Source: Pristionchus mayeri
Lineage: Eukaryota > Nematoda > Chromadorea > Rhabditida > Neodiplogasteridae
Length of the DNA: 64,000 nucleotides
NCBI GenBank assembly: GCA_036245805.1
Contig: BTRK01000004.1
Coordinates: 22,320,001 to 22,384,000 of the forward strand
Direction: 5' to 3'
Positions 38,271 through 48,908 of this stretch are shown one piece after another; within the stretch, counting starts at the first letter, position 1; the number at the start of each line of letters is the position of its first letter. A program made the translations under genes and the position numbers. Under the pieces are notes generated by a model, which searched no databases, had not been told where the DNA came from, and saw only the letters and a program-made list of their open reading frames with translations.

Positions 38271-39440
38271 ATGTCTCCTTCCTCCATTCTCATCACTGGT
38301 GCCAATCGTGGTCTCGGTCTTGGATTCGTCCGTCATTTCCTCGCTCTTTCTGATGTCAAGCATGTATTCGCCACTGCCAGAGAACCAGAGGCTGCCGATG
38401 TGAGTGACCCCCTCCCCCCTCCTACCCTTCCCCGTTCTGGATCTGATTTCCTCCTTCAGGATCTGAAGTCCATCTCCGACTCTCGTCTGCACATCATCAA
38501 GATGGACGTGAGGGACGACGAGAGTATCATCTCAGCAGAGAAGGAGGTCCCTCCAATGGAATCATTGCTTCACTCAACTCTTTTCCATCCAGGTCTCCTC
38601 CATTCTCGGCAACGAGGGACTCAATATGCTCATCAACAACTCTGGAGTCGCTACGAGGTATCCTTTACAGTGCAAACACAACAATAAAAATAATAATTAT
38701 ATAATCCTTTTTATTTCCTCTCCTCTTCTCCAGATACGACATCGATGCAGCTCCCGACAGGGCGTCTATCCTCTCCACCCTCGACATCAACGTCGCCGGA
38801 CCTATCGTCGTCTCCCAGGTATCACCCCCCCCCTTCATCCAAATGTCTTCACAACTGATTGTTTACAAAGAATATTCTAAACAATCTAGCGTATTATATA
38901 ATGATTGATGATATCTATCGATCCCGTGATGGCAATTCCCTCATCCTTGAGGTGTTCCTTCCCCTTCTCCGAACTGCTTCCTCCTCTCTCTCTTCTCTTC
39001 CCATCTCCATCAATCGTGCTTCCATCGTCAATATCTCATCTGGGGCTGCTTCCATTCAGGACAACAAAAGTGGGGGAATGCTCGTGTACAGAACCAGCAA
39101 GGTAATACTTATTTGCAAGTGACCTATAATAAAAGGGAGGAGTAAGATGAGTATGGGAATTGTTGATTGCAGTCAGCCCTCAACTCGCTGACTAAGACTC
39201 TTTCCCTGCACACTTCGAAGGATGGAATCCTGACTGTGGCCATCCTCCCTGGATACGTCGTCACTCGAATGACTGGAATGAAGGGAGAATTGACTGTGAG
39301 TGAGTCCTCCCATCTAGTGATCAATCGAGATCTTTCAGGTGGAAGAATCCGTCAAATTGATGACTGATTCTCTCTCGAAATTCGGAGAAGAACAGCAAGG
39401 AGGATTCTTCAGCAAGACTGGAGAGCCTTTCCCCTACTGA
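38271..39440 (+). CDS. C-factor-like short-chain dehydrogenase/reductase
   Basis: This is a classical SDR of the C-factor/CsgA-like subgroup common in nematodes; an NAD(P)-dependent reductase with unknown substrate. Seven in-phase exons: 38271-38399, 38460-38546, 38593-38657, 38734-38818, 38952-39101, 39173-39295 and 39339-39440. The cofactor motif TGANRGLGLGFV (TGxxxGxG) lies at residues 9-20, NNSGVATR corresponds to the NNAG motif, SIVNISSG supplies the catalytic Ser, and VYRTSK supplies the YxxxK pair. PGYVVTRMTG is the usual PG motif. The C-terminus EEQQGGFFSKTGEPFPY is typical of the subgroup. At about 245 residues it is full length. No signal peptide or membrane helix is seen, so it is probably cytosolic. 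Confidence 0.92.
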
Positions 39441-39821
39441 ATTATCCCCTCGGTGTGATAAAGTTTCCCTCGTGGCATTAAACCAGTGAGAGCTTAGGGA
39501 AAGGAGGTTGTTGACACGAGAGGGAGAATGGATGAAGTAGCCTGAGGGACTCACGGGTCAAGAGGTAAAAATACCCTGTTGACAACTGAGATGAGTAGGG
39601 ATCACTCAAGTTGCTCAGCAGAAGGAGAATCCATTGAGTGTATAGCCAGAATTGGAATAGAATAGCAGAGGAATACACAGATATTCGAAAAAGAAAGAGC
39701 ATAGAGGGTAGAGATCGATATTGCACGGCAGGATGATGCACCCAGACAAAGGAGATGGAATCTCTCTGTGTCTCTCTACGAGATAACTGGTAGAATGAAC
39801 TCTTCACTCTCTGGATCACGG

Positions 39822-39967
39822 GAGATTCTGCGAGTTCCGGAGAATGTTTGTGACCCTACTCCTCCCCCTTCTCTGATTGTCTGCTCCTCCCTCTCTCCCC
39901 CATCTCTCACTCTCTTTCTAGCTACCCAACAGCTTCTGAGATAAACACAGGAGGGATCATATAAATA
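39822..39967 (+). promoter_or_regulatory. Putative promoter of the small heat-shock gene (TATA box; weak HSE-like block)
   Basis: A TATAAATA box is at 39960-39967, about 130 bp before the start codon. Upstream, at 39822-39850, GATTCTGCGAGTTCCGGAGAATG has TTC and GAn units in alternation that loosely resemble a heat-shock element, but the spacing is imperfect. A TTGCAG at 40083-40087 near the ATG could be a trans-splice acceptor. Confidence 0.4.
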
Positions 39968-40095
39968 GGAGAGAGATCTCGCAGTAAGAGTCGTCCCTCC
40001 TTATCCTCCTCCCCATTCACTTCTTATCCTTCTACACCTCTCTCTATCCCAAGTTTCTTGATCGCTCACTGAGTATTTCGATTGCAGAATCTAAG

Positions 40096-40561
40096 ATGTC
40101 TATCAAGGTTGAGCACAACTGGGAGGGACAGCAGTGGGATTGGCCCCTTCAGCACAATGATGGAGTTGTGAAGGTTAGAAGATTTCCTTCTCCTCCCTTC
40201 AATCGATGATTTGAGGTGCACAACGACAAGGAGAAATTCGAAGTGGCTCTCGATGCTCAGCACTTCACTCCCAGTGAGATCCAAGTGAGGAAGATAAGGG
40301 AAGGAAGAAGGGAAGGGGACCACTCAGGTGAAAGTGGTCGGAAACATCCTCGACATCCACTTCGAACACAAGTCGAGGACTGATTCATTCGGAGATGTGT
40401 CCAGGACTGTCACTCGCAGCTACAAGGTACTCCTCCCTCCCCCCTCTCTGATCTCTGATCTCCTTCCCTTTCAGCTGCCTGAGGACGTGGATGCCTCGAC
40501 GGTGAAGTCGACTCTCTCAGCGAGAGGAACACTCGTGATCACTGCCAGCAAGAAGGCATAA
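40096..40561 (+). CDS. hsp: Small heat-shock protein (alpha-crystallin/Hsp20)
   Basis: This is an ATP-independent holdase chaperone. Four in-phase exons: 40096-40173, 40216-40284, 40328-40426 and 40475-40561. The start gives MSIKVEHNWEGQQWDWPLQH. The alpha-crystallin domain has EKFEVALDAQHFTPSEIQ, VKVVGNILDIHFEHKSR, FGDVSRTVTRSYK, LPEDVDASTVKSTL and the signature ARGTLVIT, the usual LPxDVDxxxxxSxLxxxGxLxI pattern. At about 110 residues it is short, with a minimal N-terminal arm and a three-residue SKKA-type tail lacking the IxI/V motif, similar to the small C. elegans Hsp12-type proteins. Expression may be heat- or stage-controlled; a TATA box lies upstream. Confidence 0.93.
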
Positions 40562-42039
40562 CTCCCCCCTCTCTCTCCTCTTCTCTCTCCATCTGCACTC
40601 ACGTAGTCTCCTCTTGCATGCATCTCCCTGGATAAAGTGTATCCCCTCAGTAGTTGCTCCTCAGTCAACAGTTCATGGAGAGAAGTGATAGAGGGACGGA
40701 TGGTAGTACTCGGAATTGAATTGGAGAAGGAAAGAATGAGGAGAATCAGAGGAGGGAGAAGCGTCATTTGTCAGAACGGAGACAATCATTGCAAAGAAGA
40801 AGAGAGGGACCGGAGGAAATGAGTGCACAATGCAGGCCAACTAAACGATCGGGATGGTAACCATGACCAAGAAGGAGGAAGGATCATGCATCTCGATGAT
40901 AGAGGAGGAGAGGGGAATGAGATGGCCTCTTATTGAGAAGGGCGCATGAGTATGTAGTATCTGATGATCTGCAAGTTAGAGTAACATCTGAGCCCCACCA
41001 TAGATACTTGTCAGATATTACATAGACCTCAGTAACAAGTGAAGACGTGCGTTTCATGAAAGAAAAATTCAATTATTCTTATTATAGGACGAGATAATCA
41101 GAAATTTATCTTCCAAAGATTTTTACGTTTTAGAAATTTTCGTTTTAGAATTCAATGTGAAGTAGTCAGGTCCCTGAAGTACTCTGTCATGTGAAGTATT
41201 TACCGATATAAAAAATAATTTTTAAAATAAGGAAGACGATGACGAGTCAGTTTCTTCCGTCCTTCTCTCTCTTCAGATTCTGATTTTACTGGCTGCTGTA
41301 TCTCGGAATGCCAGTGGTCTCCTCCATCCTTGGATTCCTCTCTCTCGTCTTCTGTTGCATTATATTAAGGAGAATGGCACAAGCATCACATGATAAATAA
41401 TTGAATACGAAGATGTCGAGTGAGAAGATGGAAGAGAGAATCCCTCCCAATCGAGTGGGAACGAACTGAGAAATGGCACTCGAATGCTCACTATTTGTCG
41501 AATTCCTTTTTGAAAACTTTCGTAGATCTCTTCGAAAGCTATCTATTGATAGACTCACTTGTCTAATTTGCATGAATATAGTGCGAGATATTCGTTTAAA
41601 AATTGGAACAAGTCCAGGTTCCGCCTACTGAGTAGCGGTATGAGGAGGACAGAGTTATGGCCAATGAACTATCAGGGTACCCTAAATTGACCACGGGGAA
41701 TCCGAATCTGCAATAAAATTCGTATAATTAATTGAAAAATTTCGAGAACTGAAGAAGCAATTAAGTTTATTGACCTACCACGATGAAGATGGGCCATATG
41801 CATGCAAAGAAAGTTAACCAGATTGAAAAGGAGTTCATTACGCGTATTTTCAAAACAAATTGGTGGATCCAGGTTAAGGACTTTTTGAGACACAGCCCGT
41901 CAAAGTTGCAAGTCACAACTCCGCTCAACATGCAAAATTCACAAAATGGAGTGTTCACAAAACGCTACTCTCGTCCTCACAATGCCTAGTCCGAATTTTT
42001 AACTGTTGCAAAAGGTCTAATTTTCCTACGTTTTTAAGG
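40562..42039. other. Intergenic region, no supported gene
   Basis: GA-rich 3' flank, then AT-rich DNA (41040-41250). Short frames at 41700-41990 (MKMGHMHAKKVNQIEKEFIT) have low-complexity flanks and no splice support. They could be part of a decayed repeat, but no second copy was found in this window. Confidence 0.45.
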
Positions 42040-42195
42040 GATGTACGTGTTAGGGAATGGAGCCTTTGGGAAAGTGTGTCACGGTAATGCAGATGGATTC
42101 CGACTCACTGTCTAGGAACTTTTCCATCCGAAAAAATGCCCTCGGCATCAAGAGAATTAGTGATCCAAGTGAGCGAATTGAAGAAGAACGATGAA
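42040..42195 (+). pseudogene. Protein-kinase relic (MAP-kinase-like N-lobe fragment)
   Basis: The + strand reads MYVLGNGAFGKVCHG, which matches the glycine-rich loop (GxGxxGxV) of protein kinases, then stops at TAG (42112-42114). About 30 bp later another frame reads IKRISDPSERIEEER, resembling the VAIKKI block with the beta-3 lysine in CMGC/MAP kinases. The frame shift, stop and missing remainder of the kinase domain indicate a decayed copy. Weak kinase-like words further right (to about 42640) were too degraded to use. Confidence 0.5.
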
Positions 42196-42701
42196 AAAGT
42201 AACAGTGAAGATGTACGGTGTACTACGGATTTACTACGGAACATGACAGAACGGCAGCATGTTTCCCTCCCAATATTCATCAGCTTCTTTCAGTCGCGAG
42301 TACATGCTTCGAGTGAGAGAGAAGAAGAAGCGGACGTCAGTCTAGTGAGCACTCACCAGCAACAGCTCATGTTCGAGTAGATTGGAAGCGGACTGGTCCC
42401 CTTTCCTGCACTCATTCCATCACATCAATTTTTCCCTTCGGGGTCCATGAGACATCGCAACAAGGAAGATACTCGTGCACGAGAAGAACTCACTCGAGAT
42501 TGGCGGTGAGATTACGGATTGTGTAGGAAGATGGAAGGAACATACCTATCTAGAGTGGGAGTATCCTTCTACTTCCTCTCTCTAGGGAAGTCGAATGCCC
42601 AGTAAGTAGATGGCACCTGATGCAGTGAGAGACTACGACTCATCACCTACTAGTGTGAGTATCCAACTCTCCATCTTCTTTCCCTTCTCTCCATCAGTTG
42701 G

Positions 42702-42971
42702 TCATTCGGTGTTCTCATCTTCCAGATAGTCAAATTGGGCGGTTCTCCATACACGGGAAGGAGCATCGTCGATGTTTGAGAGAAGAAGATGATGAGTCAG
42801 AGGACGAGATTCAGATTGTGCCATGACTGGAGCGAGGAGAGAGAAGATGGATGTACCGATGAGATAAGAGTGTATGAAGAGGAAGAGAAAATTAAGAGGA
42901 TTACAGATATGAGATAACACAATCTTGCTAGAGATTCCATTCGAGAGATCGTTCACTGAATTTAGAATCAA
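42702..42971 (-). CDS. Possible small secreted protein (low support)
   Basis: An 89-codon single-exon frame contains a hydrophobic stretch (NFLFLFIHSYLIGTSIFSLL) followed by APVMAQSESRPLTHHLL and an acidic tail (FDYLEDENTE). A signal peptide followed by a short peptide is possible, but there is no homology I recognise and the hydrophobic part is not near the first Met. Confidence 0.25.
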   Translation of the reverse strand: MILNSVNDLSNGISSKIVLSHICNPLNFLFLFIHSYLIGTSIFSLLAPVMAQSESRPLTHHLLLSNIDDAPSRVWRTAQFDYLEDENTE

Positions 42972-43256
42972 ATTAGGAAGAGCATTGGGGAAGGTAGAGA
43001 GAGAAAGAATATTGAATTGTGGTCAAGTAGAAACAGGTGGACGATATCAATTATTTTCTGCAGTTGGATGGGAAGAAGGAGTATTATGAAATGGAGAGAG
43101 GAGAGAGACGGTCAGAGTGAATTACTCATCCATTACGAAACTGGACCATTCCAGAAAATAAATAAAAAAAAGAATCAGGAAAGTGAAGGATCTATTCGAA
43201 AAGTATCCTTTAAAATTAAAATATTTTCTCAGGTTGTCAAGATCTGACCATTAATG
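42972..43256. other. Intergenic region
   Basis: Purine-rich + strand and an AT-rich tract at 43150-43235. Nothing is recognisable. Confidence 0.5.
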
Positions 43257-44310
43257 CGATAAATATTCATCGGACTCGCTCAATAATGTACAGACAATGG
43301 AGAATAGAAGCTACAGTACTCTCTACAGTACCATGTACTAGTCTGCAGGTTATCTCCTGCAGCAGCCATTTCCACAAGAGGAGTAATTGATGGGACATGA
43401 ACAGGGGGAGGAGAGACAGGGCGTGAAGTTGTTGCACGAATTCTGACAGGAGTTGGAGCAGATGGGACCGCAGATGGGGGAGTTCTGAAGATGGAAGATA
43501 AAAGGAGAACCACCCCAGAGAGTGAAGAATAGGGGAGAGTAACTTACGCAGGTATTGAGGCAGTTATTGTTGCAGTTATTGAAGCAGTTGTTGATAGGAG
43601 TGGCGATGAGTACGGTAGACGGAGACTGAGATATACGGTAGGAGTATTGGAGGGAGAGAGGGAGACGTACCGATCCACAGTATCCTCCACATTGGTTATT
43701 GCATGATGAGATGCATCCATTGTTGTTGCAAGGGGAATAACACTGGTTGAGACAGTTGTTGCAGGTGTTGCCGAAGAAAGGAGGGAAGACCTGAAGAGGG
43801 AAGAGGATGAGAAGAGGAGGAGGAAGGAGAGAACTCACATTGCACTGCTGTCGGCATGATCCCATACATTGATTGATGCAGATGGGAGAGGAACAGGAGG
43901 AAGAACACGTGTTCATGCAAGAGGGGAAGCATTGAGAGCCGAAGCTACCACAGTTGCAGCCACTCTGAATGAGATGATGAGGAGGAATCGAAAAAGGAGG
44001 AAGGAGGGAGAGGAGAGGAGAGGAGAGGAGGAAGGAAGGAGATGAAGCACCTGGCCGAAGCATCCACACTGACGACGAACTCGAGTAAATACGGGCTCAG
44101 TTGAATTCTGAAGGAATTAAGTGAAGAGAGGATGAGTGACAAAGGAAGGAAATCGAACCTCAGCTGCGAATGAGGAAGAGAAGCAAATTGATGCAATTGC
44201 GATGAGAATGAAGAATCGAACCATCTGAAGGAGAGATGAATAATTAGTAGAAGAAGATCAGAGAGGAAGAAAATAGAAAGGAAAGTGAGCAGCCTCAAAC
44301 TGAGAGAAGT
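43257..44310. repeat. Left arm of an inverted gene duplication
   Basis: This is the reverse complement of 45188-46251 and nearly identical through exons, introns and 3' flank. The outer edge is sharp: CGATAAATATTCATCGGACT at 43257 mirrors AGTCCGATGAATATTTATCG ending at 46251, with unrelated sequence outside. Beyond the start codon identity fades in the upstream promoter region (44290-44360). Confidence 0.92.
43350..44224 (-). CDS. Secreted Cys/Asn-rich repeat protein, copy 1
   Basis: No named family is recognised. From 44224 the signal peptide is MVRFFILIAIASICFSSSFA, then NSTEPVLTRVRRQCGCFGQ with a dibasic RVRR site, followed by Cys-rich exons: SGCNCGSFGSQCFPSCMNTC, SSSCSSPICINQCMGSCRQQ, GNTCNNCLNQCYSPCNNNGC, ISSCNNQCGGYCGS, INNCFNNCNNNCLNTC and a tail ending CSCPINYSSCGNGCCRR. 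Cysteines repeat every 3-4 residues in CxxxC pairs, suggesting a heavily disulfide-linked extracellular or structural product. Introns are CT-rich. It differs from copy 2 by a few residues (CGSFG versus CGGFG; MYGI versus MHGI in another frame). Introns 2-5 could be mis-set by a few bases, because several keep the frame open. Confidence 0.75.
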
Positions 44311-44344
44311 GAATGAAGCAGATTGATGTCTGATTAGCCCTCCT

Positions 44345-44351
44345 CTGGCTT
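44345..44351 (-). promoter_or_regulatory. TATA box of Cys-rich copy 1
   Basis: Reading the minus strand, TATAAAA lies about 120 bp upstream of the start codon. The equivalent TATAAAA stands before copy 2 at 45130-45136. Sequence around the two boxes has diverged much more than the genes. Confidence 0.6.
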
Positions 44352-45129
44352 TTATACGATAGAGTGACTGAGGAAGAGGGCAAAGATGCCGAGGGGGACG
44401 AACTTCTTTGCTTCCCTGAGAAGATCCAGACTGGAGTGACTGGAGGGTGCACTTTCACACATCAATAAAACAAGCATCTACCATCGTTAAAGAACTCAAG
44501 GAGATCGAAAGAGCACTCGAGATCTACCTGCTGCCATGGAGAAGGATTAGGAAGAGAGATACAATACTCTTGTAGAATCAATGAAATTCTGCGTAAGTCT
44601 GATCTGTGACAAAATGTGTTTACGTGTTTGCCGATTCGGAAGATGCACAAATCGGACACTTTGTGATTCGTGTGCAGGCAATGTTTGATTAGGGAAGAGA
44701 GAAGGAGGGAGAGGAGAGAGAGAGGAGGGAAGGGAGGAGAGGAGTGATTCCCACGGTAATTGAGAGACGCGTGAAGAATTAACGTGAAACTGTGATTGGA
44801 GGAAGTAAGAGAACGATTCAAAAAAAGATCATCGTAGTTTGTGGCCATAGAAGGGGAAATCAACTCAGACCGGATGGACTTCCATCCAGAAATATTCCCG
44901 TGCTCATTCGTGTCCTTCTACACATTGGCTTTCCCTTCCTTCTTCAATTCTCCTTCTCTATCTGGAGAATCCAAACGGTTTGTCCCATAATGAACGCTCA
45001 TTGCTCTCTCCCACTCTCCGTTTCGCAATGTGGAGTGTAACTGTTTCAGATGTGTGATAAGGAGATTCCCACCCTCGGGGAAGGGGGGGGGGGGGCTTAT
45101 CTCAAGAGAACTTCCGCCCTCACTCTAGT
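44352..45129. other. Spacer between the divergent Cys-rich copies
   Basis: About 780 bp not shared by the two arms. It contains a poly-G run at about 45083-45096 and frames without motifs. It acts as the shared upstream region of two head-to-head genes. Confidence 0.6.
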
Positions 45130-45136
45130 ATAAAAT
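45130..45136 (+). promoter_or_regulatory. TATA box of Cys-rich copy 2
   Basis: TATAAAA is about 140 bp upstream of the ATG at 45272. CTCTAGTATAAAATGGAG here compares with ATCGTATAAAAGCCAGAG in copy 1. Confidence 0.6.
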
Positions 45137-45187
45137 GGAGGCGAATCAAGGGCAGACATCAAGCTGAAATCAAATTCACTTCCCCCA

Positions 45188-46251
45188 GTTTGAGGTGAGC
45201 ATACTGCTCACTTTCCTTTCTATTTTCTTCCTCTCTGATCTTCTTCTACTAATTATTCATCTCTCCTTCAGATGGTTCGATTCTTCATTCTCATCGCAAT
45301 TGCATCAATTTGCTTCTCTTCCTCATTCGCAGCTGAGGTTCGATTTCCTTCCTTTGTCACTCATCCTCTCTTCACTTAATTCCTTCAGAATTCAACTGAG
45401 CCCGTATTGACTCGAGTTCGTCGTCAGTGTGGATGCTTCGGCCAGGTGCTTCATCTCCTTCCTTCCTCCTCTCCTCTCCTCTCCTCTCCCTCCTTCCTCC
45501 TTTTTCGATTCCTCCTCATCATCTCATTCAGAGTGGCTGCAACTGTGGTGGCTTCGGCTCTCAATGCTTCCCCTCTTGCATGAACACGTGTTCTTCCTCC
45601 TGTTCCTCTCCCATCTGCATCAATCAATGCATGGGATCATGCCGACAGCAGTGCAATGTGAGTTCTCTCCTTCCTCCTCCTCCTCCTCCTCCTCTTCTCA
45701 TCCTCTTCCCTCTTCAGGTCTTCCCTCCTTTCTTCGGCAACACCTGCAACAACTGTCTCAACCAGTGTTATTCCCCTTGCAACAACAATGGATGCATCTC
45801 ATCATGCAATAACCAATGTGGAGGATACTGTGGATCGGTACGTCTCCCTCTCTCCCTCCAATACTCCTACCGTATATCTCAGTCTCCGTCTACCGTACTC
45901 ATCGCCACTCCTATCAACAACTGCTTCAATAACTGCAACAATAACTGCCTCAATACCTGCGTAAGTTACTCTCCCCTATTCTTCACTCTCTGGGGTGGTT
46001 CTCCTTTTATCTTCCATCTTCAGAACTCCCCCATCTGCGGTCCCATCTGCTCCAACTCCTGTCAGAATTCGTGCAACAACTTCACGCCCTGTCTCTCCTC
46101 CCCCTGTTCATGTCCCATCAATTACTCCTCTTGTGGAAATGGCTGCTGCAGGAGATAACCTGCAGACTAGTACATGGTACTGTAGAGAGTACTGTAGCTT
46201 CTATTCTCCATTGTCTGTACATTATTGAGCGAGTCCGATGAATATTTATCG
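45188..46251. repeat. Right arm of an inverted gene duplication
   Basis: This mirrors 43257-44310. Two small differences are visible: an extra GTGAGCATA-type insertion at about 45195-45203 and a longer (CCT)n tract in the third intron (about 45676-45694). Confidence 0.92.
45272..46158 (+). CDS. Secreted Cys/Asn-rich repeat protein, copy 2
   Basis: This has the same gene model as 43350-44224 in opposite orientation. Exon 1 (45272-45337) encodes the signal peptide and exon 2 (45389-45445) encodes NSTEPVLTRVRRQCGCFGQ. Three further Cys-rich exons and the terminal exon follow, ending CSCPINYSSCGNGCCRR with TAA at 46156-46158. CTCCTTCAG directly precedes the ATG and could serve as a trans-splice acceptor. 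About 150 residues if all CT-rich introns are removed. The function cannot be deduced; composition suggests an extracellular matrix, cuticle or egg-shell type role, which is a guess only. Confidence 0.75.
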
Positions 46252-46342
46252 AATTTGTCATGAATATGATTACAAAACGGGAACAATTTTTGAGCAGGAA
46301 ATAGCATATTCGGAAGGCGAAGTCAAAATACAGAAGTAGGCT

Positions 46343-47221
46343 TCACAGTAATTCAGTTGGCCATTTATCCTCAACATACTCTTTTATTCCATCTTGAGAT
46401 CGAATTTTCTCGTAGTAGTGAAGAATCGACTTGTGCTTCTTCAATAATCCAGCATCGATCTGTTCAATGCAATGAATTCCATACATCACAAAAATATCGG
46501 CCCATGTCATCTGAAGAATGGAAATCGCATAATTGTACATTGTAAATCGGAGTTGAACTCACATATTCTCCCACTACGAATCCACTCTTCGATGCTTTCA
46601 GATGTTTCTCTACATTCCTCACGTATTTCTTGGCTGCATCATCAAACTTCGTCATTGCATCCTCAATCCTTCTTCTTCCCTCTTCTTCCTTCTTCTTCCC
46701 TCTTCTTCCTTCTTCTTCCCTCTTCTTCCCTCTCCCCTCCTCCCTCACCTTCTTCGTCCCTTCATCCTTCGCAAACTTCACTCCCATTCCTGGCCCGTAC
46801 AAATCAGTGGTTGCATACACGAACATGTCTCCTCTCGCTGCATCCAACTTCGTCTTCCCTAGGAATCCTGCGAGATGAGTCTCATCCCTGTTCTCCCTCT
46901 CTCTTCCCTCACCCTCTCCCAGTGTCTTGCTGAGATATCGAGCAATGGCCACACTATCAGCTATCACTTTCTTCCCATTGTCCATCTCGAGAATAGGAAG
47001 AGACTCGAATGGAGCACCTCACAATTCATACCTTTGTGTTAGATCTACTGACACGTATTTAGAAGATTAGAAAATGAGTTACTTGGTTTCTTCTTCTCCC
47101 ATTCAGCAGCAGTTAATCTCGTGTCTTCGAAGTAAATCTTGAAGTGATGGAAGATGAGTCTGATGCACTCTGCTCTTCCCTCTGCATCGAAGTAAACGAG
47201 ACGATACTTGGGATGCGACAT
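46343..47221 (-). CDS. gst: Glutathione S-transferase, nematode sigma type
   Basis: This conjugates glutathione to electrophiles or acts as a prostaglandin isomerase-like enzyme in the cytosol. From 47221: MSHPKYRLVYFDAEGRAECI with the catalytic Tyr in LVYFDAEGRAE, then RLIFHHFKIYFEDTRL, GAPFESLPILEMDNGKKVIA followed by DSVAIARYLSKTLG (the conserved LP...DS glutathione-binding elements), FLGKTKLDAARGDMFVYATT, MTKFDDAAKKYVRNVEKHLK, GFVVGEY and MTWADIFVMYGIHCIEQIDA, ending YVEDKWPTELL with a stop at 46343-46345. Motif order and length match full-size sigma GSTs. The intron near 46676-46750 is almost purely purine on the coding strand and stays open in frame. Confidence 0.9.
46676..46742. repeat. 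TTCTTCCCTC microsatellite in a GST intron
   Basis: This is a tandem array of TTCTTCCCTC/TTCTTCC units, (GAAGAAGGGA)n on the gene strand. It lies between the exons ending FAKDEGTKK and starting IEDAMTKFDD. Confidence 0.8.
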
Positions 47222-47699
47222 TCTGAATGGAGAGGAGTGAAACATAGTAGATCACTCTCCTCACCTTCTCTCACTCATTGATCTCCTCTCTCCCGAGTGA
47301 ATCTCCCTTCTACTAGAGACAGACGAACTCCTTCGAAGGAAGGGAAGTTGTCGAATCCACGGATCCGTATTATGGGAGACTAAGAGGAGTCCTCTGCGCA
47401 TCTGCCATCCTCCTCTCTCCATCCTTTCCTTCTCTTTCTTCCCTTTGGTGACCATAGGGATGAGGAAGGTATGAATGAAACAACTGAAGAGGAAGATGAA
47501 TCACTCACAACAGAGACTACGAAGGAAGCAGAAGAAAGGGACGGGAATACCTAATATGAATATAGATGTCTACGTGCGAATTGAAGACAAAGAGAGGTAA
47601 TCAAATCGAAGGAGACAAGGGAGATATGATTTCTCCATTCATTCCTTCGTTTTCCTCTATCGCCCTTCGGTTGATCGTTCTTCTCTACTCGTCTCTCCC
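47222..47699. other. Intergenic region between divergent GST and acyl-CoA synthetase genes
   Basis: No separate gene is seen. It probably contains promoters for both genes. Confidence 0.5.
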
Positions 47700-48908
47700 C
47701 TCTACTCGCAATGTCCATCTACTTGGGAGTGAGTGCAGCTGCAGCTGGTGAGAAGAGAGAGAAGGAGGGGTAGAGAGGGAGATGGAGAAGGTCAATGATT
47801 ATGTCATTCTAGCCAGTTACTATGCAATCACCACCAAAATGAGCCAAGTCCCACCACTCGTCGACCCTAGATCGCAGACTACCGTACTCTCTGTGCGAAT
47901 TCCCAAAATATCTTTCTCGTATCGTATTAATTGAGGATGGATCTCGAGTAGCTGCAAATGTATGTGGAGAACCGAAGGCGGAGGTTGGAGGAGGAAATAA
48001 GATGAGGAAGGGAAGGAAATGATTGAGTATCTCTTCGAAGACGCTCGCACGGTCTACGAGGCATTCGCGAGAGGAAGAAGACTGGCTGGAGACAAACAAA
48101 TGCTCGGATTTAGAGGGTACTGGATAAAGGGAGACTCGAGAGTATTGATTGATTGAGTGGATCTGCCGAAGCTCCGACTGATTACGCGTGGATTACGTAC
48201 AATGAATTCTGGAAGAAGGGACACGCATTGGCAGCAGGATTGCATTCACTTGGACTGAAGCAGAGTGAGGAAGGGAGGAGGGAGAAGGAGAGGGGGGGAA
48301 GGGAGAGGAAAAGAGAGGTAAGAGGAGACATTGCAGGCACGGACACAATCATCGGAATATTCTCGAAGAACAGACCAGAATGGATCATCACTGAACTGGG
48401 AACATTCGCCAATGGAATGGTCAACTCGCCCCTCTACGAGACACTCGGATTGGTACCTCCTCCCCTTTCCCCCCTCGATAACCTCCGTATTACTCAGGTG
48501 GAAATGATCTACGTGTGTAAGCTGACTGGGATGCCTTTAGTAATCGTGGATTCCTCCTCGAAAGCACAGCGTACTCCCTCCTCCCCTCCTCTTCCCTCCT
48601 TTATCTTCCCATTCAGTCCTCCTCAAACACAAGGCGGAACTGCCCGATCTGAAGCACATCGTGCTGATTGATGTGAATGGATCGAAGGAAGTGGAGTGAG
48701 AATCGTCCCTCCCTCTCCATTCCCTTCCATTTCTCCTTCAGATCGATTGCCACCCCTCTCAAAGTCTCCATCCATTCCTTCTCTGGTCTCATCGAGAAGG
48801 GAAGAGGAGTGAAGAACTTCAAACCGAAGTGGGAAATCCTTCCTCCATCGAATACTCGTCTCTTCTTCTTCAGAATTCCTCAACCAGATGACTTGGCTAC
48901 GATCTGAC
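47700..48908 (+). CDS. acs: Long-chain fatty-acid-CoA ligase (ACSL), 5' part, interrupted by an assembly gap
   Basis: This enzyme activates long-chain fatty acids to acyl-CoA at ER or other membranes. The N-terminal hydrophobic exon (about 47650-47748, ending GVSAAAA) is tentative. Clear exons: SYYAITTKMSQVPPLVDPRS then QTTVLS (about 47815-47890), DGSRVAANVCGEPKAEVGGG, EYLFEDARTVYEAFARGRRL then AGDKQMLGFR, SAEAPTDYAWITYNEFWKKG then HALAAGLHSLGLKQ, TDTIIGIFSKNRPEWIITEL (adenylate-forming IGIFSxNRPEW block), NGMVNSPLYETLG, VEMIYVCKLTGMPLVIVDSS, LLKHKAELPDLKHIVLIDVN and NFKPKWEILPPSNT, then PQPDDLATI. The last phrase normally precedes the ATP-binding P-loop (YTSGTTG), which falls in the N gap. 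No C-terminal half is found after the gap. Confidence 0.88.

Noticed and set aside
37818..38687. 289-codon open frame on the + strand
   Set aside because: Only its 3' part overlaps the SDR gene, and in places out of its frame; the upstream part is low-complexity Ser/Phe-rich. The SDR starts at 38271 with a proper TGANRGLG motif.
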